DNA from: Bacteroidales bacterium
GTDB taxonomy: Bacteria; Bacteroidota; Bacteroidia; Bacteroidales; UBA932
DNA: 45,305 nucleotides
Reading direction: 5' to 3'
NCBI GenBank assembly: GCA_017962165.1
Contig: JAGCVW010000020.1
Location: forward strand, 1-45,305
Position numbers and translations under genes: made by a program. This document shows positions 41,301 through 45,305 of the stretch, piece by piece; position 1 is the stretch's first letter, and every line of letters begins with the position of its first letter. The notes below the pieces were generated by a model. It was given only the letters and a program-made list of their open reading frames with translations. It made no database searches and was not told where the DNA came from.

Positions 41301-42708
41301 GACTCTTCCAGAGTGGATTGCGGATATGCCTGCCCTCAATGAATTGTCATTCAATAATTGTTATCCTCTTGGCGAAGAGATTCCGTCCAAGATAATCTCT
41401 TCAGACCGGTTCACTTTTCTTGACCTGTCTGGATGTGCATTCTCCGGGTTCACCATCAAGGTCCCGGCAGCTTCCCTGCTTGATTATGACAGCAAATATT
41501 ACCACCCGGGAGGCGGTTATTTCCGATTTACTCCCCAGCACGAAAAAGTGAAAAGGGAAACCCAGGACGGCAGTTCTTATGTAGAGGACTATCCGAATAT
41601 CCTGTACCAGAGCGATGTGGATGGCACCGGTCCTGTCCATCCAGATGGTGAAGTCGTGCTGTACCACGCAGCCACAAAAGGTCCCGGAATCGATTTGATA
41701 CTCACGGGCGACGGCTTCAGCGAGGAAAACAATACAGTCGGAGGAACGCTTGAAACTTATTTGACCACCTGCGCCGAAACCTTCATTCATACGGACCCTT
41801 ATGACAAACTGGCCGAATACTACAATGTGTGGCTGGTTTATGCCCATTCCCGCACGGCGGGCACCGGGGTCATGACCAATTCTTGCACCAAATTCGGGAC
41901 CTGGCATGATAATCCCGGCCAAACTTCGATCGTTTCCGGAAATCATACCGATATCGTCGCTTTCATGAATTCGGTGCTTGGCAAGGACTGCAGGAATGCC
42001 GTGATCGGTGTCTTGATGAACTCTTCCGTGTACGGAGGAACATGCTACGAATCCTTCTATTCCCTTAACAACTGGGGCCATACAGTGGCATATACGCCCA
42101 CTCATCCCGACTATGGCGGATGCTTCCTGACCTTTGTTCACGAAACTCTCGGTCACGGCATCGGCAAGCTGGCCGATGAATACAATGCCGATAGGTCAAA
42201 TCCGGGTTCCGCCCCGTCCACATATCCTTATTGGACAAACTTCGGAGAAAATGCCAATGTCGACAATGTATCAGATCCGGCGACCATACGCTGGCATAAC
42301 TTCCTGGCGGATGCCCGTTATGCCGACGAAGGTCTTGGAGTGTTCGAGGGAGCTCTCTATGCCAATACCGGCTGGTATCGCCCGACGGAGAATTCAACGA
42401 TGAACGATCAATTCGCGGAAGGCGGCGAACGTTTCAACGCACCGTCCCGTGAGGCCATTTACCAATGGACCCTGTTCCGCACCTATGGCGGCGGGCAGGA
42501 ATGGGCCGACTGGCCATCCTTCCTTGCGGAATACTACGACTACGAGACCTTCGTCGCCCTGGACAAGGCTCCATCACCTTCTCCGGCCTCTTCGCAGGTA
42601 CGCAAAGCCCGTCCCGCCCCGAAGAAGCTTGTCAGGGCCGACGGCCGCGTGGTCGAGCAGAAACGCCCGCCGCTCGCCACGCCGGTATTTATTACGCCTG
42701 AGCAATAG
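38395..42708 (+). CDS. Large surface lipoprotein: BACON repeats, SusE-like module, leucine-rich repeats, M64-type metallopeptidase
   Basis: A 1,437-residue protein with lipobox FSCG (Cys17). Four BACON-like repeats span about residues 33-384 (each with an A/T-E-G-G turn and a VDxN strand). A SusE-like beta module follows at about 385-500, then a fifth BACON-like repeat at about 520-600. A calcium-type loop FDKNGDGALSEAE lies near 618-630, leucine-rich repeats (ELDLSGNTQLQSLNIARL) run from about 640 to 1010, and a second loop SDSNGDGEFSSYE lies near 888. The C-terminal domain (about 1080-1390) begins DLILTGDGFSEEN and has FVHETLGHGIGKLADEY with His1249, Glu1250 and His1254, an M64-like zinc site. 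It probably cleaves glycosylated proteins such as immunoglobulins or mucins; the target is inferred. A basic Pro-rich tail ends it. Confidence 0.8.
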   Translation: MKRAVFALIAALFVFSCGQEPAGGDQPQGSKDELTLSSASAATVEAAGGSVTVSFTASGDWTVTPSNDRATWIGISPASGTAGKATVTVTVEPNDTPDERSATLRVKCGSATASVTITQKQKDALTQTSSKTQFGAEGGNFSIEVTANVEYSFEISADWIHQSTTKALTTKTTTFTVDPNEDTRKREGTVTVKSALGSEAITVYQEAASPSIVLSSENIPMKTEGGTFTVDVNTNVDVVMAITKGGDWLSEVTTKSMSTHTYTFKAEANEGVDERIGIISFKNTANGIEATVTVTQMPKGALVISQALHEIGADGGTISIEASTNVELNVAVSQPWVRQVTTKGMNTISYDFTVDANPDTDIRECVITFTGGSSTTSQPEFTQTGNWSLIGTIGGDSWTQDIEMKTDGRLHAVFGVTIVDSDEFKFRRDKAWSVNYGATNYFVTSIAAQSRVPLAQDGGNMKIAAGTYDIYLNPDASVAYFISAGTAFTFEGYGEVSSELSQSVTIRQDGVDGFEADFKDEYKLSARAQTLDLRSRSSVEIQAESNCDWISVIETKAMSAKVVTLQIAENTSESARAGEVVISAPALGLSQTVTISQAGAGEVFIPDAAFRTWLLGQFDKNGDGALSEAECAAVTDIDLSLTDNPQIKSVQGLEYFPKLSRLSLHDDTGEGTSAISELDLSGNTQLQSLNIARLHNIEGIYFNCPKLDDLSIVYCENFPAVDFSQFENLWHLSLSGFGEELTELDLSSSPVLASLFIYDCPALAKVKVSSLNLATLSIGMCKALPYSGIILPAEDFSLKNLTLDTIGPGPEEIDLSMCPELQNLTLTSRSNYWGISIIWLREGCNLINCAGYAKDAEIRYKGDNPFVPIVFSSTAFRDLLIQSNGYSDSNGDGEFSSYELKKIEYLFLNAEYYPLGGTITTLEDIAHLPNLKQFTMFDYGEKVSAPIPEALRTLKKLEIFDMSNCRVQGTLPEWIADMPALNELSFNNCYPLGEEIPSKIISSDRFTFLDLSGCAFSGFTIKVPAASLLDYDSKYYHPGGGYFRFTPQHEKVKRETQDGSSYVEDYPNILYQSDVDGTGPVHPDGEVVLYHAATKGPGIDLILTGDGFSEENNTVGGTLETYLTTCAETFIHTDPYDKLAEYYNVWLVYAHSRTAGTGVMTNSCTKFGTWHDNPGQTSIVSGNHTDIVAFMNSVLGKDCRNAVIGVLMNSSVYGGTCYESFYSLNNWGHTVAYTPTHPDYGGCFLTFVHETLGHGIGKLADEYNADRSNPGSAPSTYPYWTNFGENANVDNVSDPATIRWHNFLADARYADEGLGVFEGALYANTGWYRPTENSTMNDQFAEGGERFNAPSREAIYQWTLFRTYGGGQEWADWPSFLAEYYDYETFVALDKAPSPSPASSQVRKARPAPKKLVRADGRVVEQKRPPLATPVFITPEQ

Positions 42709-42783
42709 TGTCTCCGTAAAGATGCACGATTATTACCCTGAGTTGACATATTTTCACAAATATTGACAAAATAACGCCAGCCG

Positions 42784-42797
42784 TCCCCTACTGGGGA
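42784..42797. terminator. Short hairpin between convergent genes
   Basis: TCCCC-TACT-GGGGA, between the M64 gene and the CotH-like gene. Weak; there is no U-run. Confidence 0.35.
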
Positions 42798-42808
42798 AGA
42801 TTGTGACC

Positions 42809-43765
42809 TTACCAGGTGGATATTTGCGCATCCATCCAGCGGATACGCTGATAGTAGAAATCCCAAAGATAGTACATCTCACCGGCGTATGTCTGAGCGA
42901 CTTTTGCATTGGGCCATACATATTGACCCATAATGGGCCAGCGCTCAAAATTCAGCGCCTGCACTTCTGAGAGGAATATTTCCTGGTCGTCAATGAATGA
43001 GATGGCCTCTTCAAGAGCAGGGTATAGTTCTTTCCAACGGGCCTTGACTTTTTTCACGAAGAACTCGTCCTGGAACATTTTGTAGTACCAGCCGCGATTC
43101 CGACCATCCCGATTGTAGTATTTCACGAACCATCCTGATGGAGAGGCATCAATACCGTAAAGTGAGCGAAAGAAGTCGCAGTTCCCGAAGGCAAGATCGA
43201 AGTCCCAGACGTGATACATCCTGAGTTTGCCATCCGTATCCAAGGTCATAAAGGAACTTCTTCTGAGATTTCCGTCGGGATTTTTTGTCAATTCCTCAAC
43301 TATAAAGAAGTTGACGAAGGATTTCACATCAATCATCGGTCGCCACTCTCCCTTCCAGGATGTTTCAAGCGCCGCCTCGAAATCACGGAAGGCCTTGACA
43401 ACTCTGTCATACTGCTCCTGGGTGGGCTCAGACGGGTCTTTGAACATAATGGGGATGCCCATACCTGTGTAGAAGCAGACCTGCTCGTTCATATCCTCTC
43501 CTATTTCAAGATAGACTCCCTGATCGGAGATGTCAACTTTATGGGCGCCAACTTCCTTGTGCTCCGACAGAGTGTAAAGCCCTTGATATGATCCGTTCAA
43601 CCACACCTGGGCAGGACGCATTTCAGGGGTCCAGGGCATTCCACAGATGCGGGACAGTTCCATTGCAAAGCGGTTGCGTATCAGAGTTTTGTCCGAGTAC
43701 TCCGCCAGAAGTATCCAGTCTTTGTCGGAGCGCATACCTCCGCTTATTTCAGGGGAGATATACAC
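42809..43765 (-). CDS. CotH-family kinase, N-terminally truncated
   Basis: 318 residues of a CotH-type atypical protein kinase. Active-site parts are present: LNGSYQGLYTLSEHKEVGAHKVDI, KNPDGNLRRSSFMTLDTDG and MYHVWDFDLAFGN (the metal-binding Asp). MRSDKDWILLAEYSDKTLIRNRFAMEL is normally preceded by ~80-100 residues including a signal peptide and a KPYRIK-type strand. Here the frame begins at a GTG at 43765, directly behind a -7 box, in AT-rich DNA unlike the gene. The 5' end was therefore lost at the junction with the toxin-antitoxin-like island. Whether the fragment is made is unknown; without its first strand it is probably inactive. Confidence 0.75.
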   Translation of the reverse strand: MYISPEISGGMRSDKDWILLAEYSDKTLIRNRFAMELSRICGMPWTPEMRPAQVWLNGSYQGLYTLSEHKEVGAHKVDISDQGVYLEIGEDMNEQVCFYTGMGIPIMFKDPSEPTQEQYDRVVKAFRDFEAALETSWKGEWRPMIDVKSFVNFFIVEELTKNPDGNLRRSSFMTLDTDGKLRMYHVWDFDLAFGNCDFFRSLYGIDASPSGWFVKYYNRDGRNRGWYYKMFQDEFFVKKVKARWKELYPALEEAISFIDDQEIFLSEVQALNFERWPIMGQYVWPNAKVAQTYAGEMYYLWDFYYQRIRWMDAQISTW

Positions 43766-43769
43766 GCCT

Positions 43770-43821
43770 CAAATATAAACAATATTTAATTTGTACAAAA
43801 TTTAAATTGTTATTATCTTTG
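43770..43821. promoter_or_regulatory. Overlapping divergent promoters sharing one palindrome
   Basis: The palindrome TTTGTACAAA (43790-43799) supplies a -33 TTTG to both strands. On +, a 20-bp spacer leads to TATCTTTG (43814-43821) before the 43837 gene. On -, an 18-bp spacer leads to TATATTTG (43770-43777) before the truncated CotH gene. The palindrome may also be the operator for the downstream HTH protein. Confidence 0.65.
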
Positions 43822-43836
43822 CAAAAAGAGCATTGT

Positions 43837-44370
43837 ATGAGATTTGAGGATGTATTGCATAACGGCAGGCTTTGGGCTGTTGTATATGATGGTGACACGC
43901 AAGATATTTTGACAAAAACGTTTGCCAATTGGTTGAATCCTGCTTTTCTGGAAGATTTCTTCAGTCGAAACAGCAAGGATTTGGAAGCATATTTCCATAT
44001 AACCAATCTTGATCTAGCCATATACGATACAATCTCAGATGCGGTGTCTTTGTCTTGTCTGATTCTGGATATACGTCCAGAAGCAAATTTGGATGTTTTC
44101 TTTCGCCCTTTAGAAAATCAACGAATCCGCGAAATGCTTCTTTCCAGAGAAAAGGCAAAAGGGAAAAGACAGAGCTCTCACAATTCCTGGCTCAGGATAT
44201 ATGCAATCAAACTTGACAAAGGGATATATCTAATCACGGGAGGAGCAATTAAGCTAACACATCTTATGTCGGAGAGGGAGCATACCCTTAATGAACTGAA
44301 AAAGATGGAAATGGTAAGGAATTATCTATTAGACAGTGGCATTGTTGATGCGGATGGAATAAAGGAATAA
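43837..44370 (+). CDS. Putative toxin of a two-gene toxin-antitoxin-like module
   Basis: A 177-residue protein that I cannot assign to a named family. The C-terminal half WLRIYAIKLDKGIYLITGGAIKLTHLMSEREHTLNELKKMEMVRNYLLDSGI has the layout beta-beta-GGAIK-helix seen in uncharacterised Bacteroidetes proteins encoded next to HTH antitoxins, and loosely recalls HigB/Gp49-type toxins. The N-terminal part (residues 1-90) has no motif I know. The GC content is near 40%, well below the window. It is followed 5 nt later by an XRE regulator, the usual toxin-antitoxin order of HigBA. The start is fixed by the promoter 15 nt upstream. Confidence 0.6.
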   Translation: MRFEDVLHNGRLWAVVYDGDTQDILTKTFANWLNPAFLEDFFSRNSKDLEAYFHITNLDLAIYDTISDAVSLSCLILDIRPEANLDVFFRPLENQRIREMLLSREKAKGKRQSSHNSWLRIYAIKLDKGIYLITGGAIKLTHLMSEREHTLNELKKMEMVRNYLLDSGIVDADGIKE

Positions 44371-44375
44371 ACACT

Positions 44376-44792
44376 ATGAATACCCTGGATTACCTTAAAG
44401 CAAACGAATACAAAAGCGAAGCTGATTTTATCACTAAGGCTCAGTACCTAAAGGACAATTGGCCATGGTTAAAGTATTCCTATGCCATCGCCATTAAGGT
44501 CCGGCGAAGGATGAAAGAGTTAGGCATGTCGCAAAAGGAACTGGCAATGCAGTTGGGCTGCACTCAGCAACATATTTCAGTATTGCTGGGGGGCAAGGCC
44601 AATATGACTCTTGAAACCATGGCTAAACTGGAGCATGCCCTGTTATTTGACTTAATAGGAAATAGTCTTCAGGAATTCAATTATTTGAACGATTCTTCGG
44701 TTAGCGGGCCCATTCCCAAGGGATTTAAAACTAGTGAACTAGTTGAAGGATACAAACCAAGAAAGAAAAAAGGCCCTAAAAGCGCGAAATAA
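44376..44792 (+). CDS. XRE-family HTH regulator, likely antitoxin
   Basis: A 138-residue protein. Residues ~42-95 are a helix-turn-helix (RRRMKELGMSQKELAMQLGCTQQHISVLLGGKANMTLETMAKLEHAL) of the HTH_3 type found in HigA antitoxins. The N-terminus (MNTLDYLKANEYKSEADF) and the Lys-rich tail (YKPRKKKGPKSAK) flank it. It probably binds the palindrome at 43790-43799 and represses its own operon. Low GC content matches its partner. It ends 24 nt before the core of the rRNA promoter. Confidence 0.75.
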   Translation: MNTLDYLKANEYKSEADFITKAQYLKDNWPWLKYSYAIAIKVRRRMKELGMSQKELAMQLGCTQQHISVLLGGKANMTLETMAKLEHALLFDLIGNSLQEFNYLNDSSVSGPIPKGFKTSELVEGYKPRKKKGPKSAK

Positions 44793-44793
44793 T

Positions 44794-44824
44794 TTGCAAT
44801 AATCAAAAAAGTGCCTATATTTGC
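44794..44824 (+). promoter_or_regulatory. rRNA operon promoter
   Basis: TTTG (44794-44797), a 19-bp spacer and TATATTTG (44817-44824), an optimal Bacteroidetes promoter. The leader to the 16S start is about 140 nt. It holds a hairpin with TTTTC/GAAAA and CGC/GCG pairing at 44831-44850, and GATAAGTACAAGCAAGTACC-type leader sequence known from Bacteroidales rRNA operons. Confidence 0.8.
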
Positions 44825-44967
44825 AGTCCTTTTCGCGCATAGCGGAAAAGTTCATTGAAAATATTGAAAGATAAGTACAAGCAAGTACCGAGAAACAAGA
44901 AAATCGAGAGCGTTAATTTCTTTTAGAAAGTTAAAGCGTCGGGGTCAAGCTAAGAATTATAAAATAT

Positions 44968-45305
44968 ACAAAGAAGAGTTTGATCCTTGCTAAGGATGAA
45001 CGCAAGCGGCAGGCTTAACACATGCAAGTCGAGGGGCAGCGCGAGGGTAGCAATACACTTGGCGGCGACCGGCGGAAGGGTGCGTAACGCGTGAGCAACA
45101 TGCCCGTCACAGGGGGATAACAGATGGAAACGTCTCCTAATACCCCGTAACATCAGAGTAGGCATCTACTTTGGTTGAAAGTTTCGGCGGTGACGGATTG
45201 GCTCGCGTGACATTAGCTAGTTGGAGTGGTAACGGCACACCAAGGCGACGATGTCTAGGGGTTCTGAGAGGAAGGTCCCCCACACTGGAACTGAGACACG
45301 GTCCA
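44968..45305 (+). rRNA. rrs: 16S ribosomal RNA, 5' part (runs off the window)
   Basis: The 5' end is aligned on GAAGAGTTTGATC (E. coli positions 6-18 at 44973-44985). The following GGATGAACGC, GGCAGGCTTAACACATGCAAGTCGA, ATTAGCTAGTTGG and ACTGAGACACGGTCCA are universal or Bacteroidales-typical 16S segments. About 338 nt of ~1,500 are present. Two normally invariant bases near the start are changed (positions 21 and 25), see findings. Confidence 0.97.

Overview
This 45.3 kb window is a piece of a GC-rich Bacteroidales (Bacteroidota) chromosome. Three things show this. Its start-proximal promoters are of the TAnnTTTG type with no Shine-Dalgarno sequences. Its gene families are typical of the order (DUF2723 and DUF4271 membrane proteins, BACON lipoproteins, split transketolase, an ECF sigma factor paired with a barrel-type anti-sigma factor). 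It ends in the 5' part of a 16S rRNA gene with Bacteroidales-like sequence. I cannot place it below order from the sequence alone. Most of it is core housekeeping DNA in short operons; the accessory material is a hicAB module, a truncated CotH gene with an AT-rich toxin-antitoxin-like pair beside the rRNA operon, a decayed lipoprotein gene, and several palindromic intergenic elements.

Layout. 1-4401: 5' end of pgk (-), an rRNA-type methyltransferase (+) and a large DUF2723 membrane protein (-). 4451-9706: a large inverted repeat, then a + strand series of SUI1/YciH, DUF4271, hemD, rnpA, yidD, lepA, tatA and tatC (tetrapyrrole synthesis, tRNA processing, membrane insertion, translation, protein export). 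9714-12313: a 90-bp three-hairpin element, a 50-bp hairpin, split transketolase and a LolD-type ATPase (-). 12366-13590: BACON-like lipoprotein, tRNA-Pro(UGG), a lipoprotein pseudogene with two frameshifts, and a second copy of the 90-bp element. 13601-18579 (-): acyltransferase, acyl-ACP thioesterase, FAD-dependent lipoprotein, malate dehydrogenase. 18662-22269 (+): phosphopantetheinyl transferase, then a palindrome-rich gap with two perfect DnaA boxes before nrdDG. 22271-24077 (-): ECF sigma factor with a predicted envelope-spanning anti-sigma/barrel protein. 24128-26694 (+): TPR protein and EnvC-like amidase activator. 26703-28879 (-): hicAB and the YifB/ComM ATPase. 28928-33071: tsaE, an unknown lipoprotein (-), a preQ1-I-like riboswitch leading queuosine-precursor transporter and queF, and a glycosyltransferase. 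33209-38209 (-): cyclophilin lipoprotein, flippase, GH20 hexosaminidase, and paired chromate-transporter halves. 38395-42708 (+): a 1,437-residue lipoprotein with BACON, SusE-like, leucine-rich and M64-type metallopeptidase regions. 42809-end: truncated CotH kinase, the AT-rich toxin/antitoxin-like pair, and the rRNA operon promoter, leader and 16S 5' end.

The most interesting signals are the shared two-hairpin architecture of the intergenic elements (REPIN-like), the preQ1-I aptamer, the DnaA-box inverted repeat before the anaerobic ribonucleotide reductase, the sigma/dual-membrane anti-sigma pair, the Asp-to-Ala change in the LepA P-loop, the non-canonical 16S 5' end, and the many genes whose -7 box lies 2-7 nt before the start codon, which predicts leaderless mRNAs.
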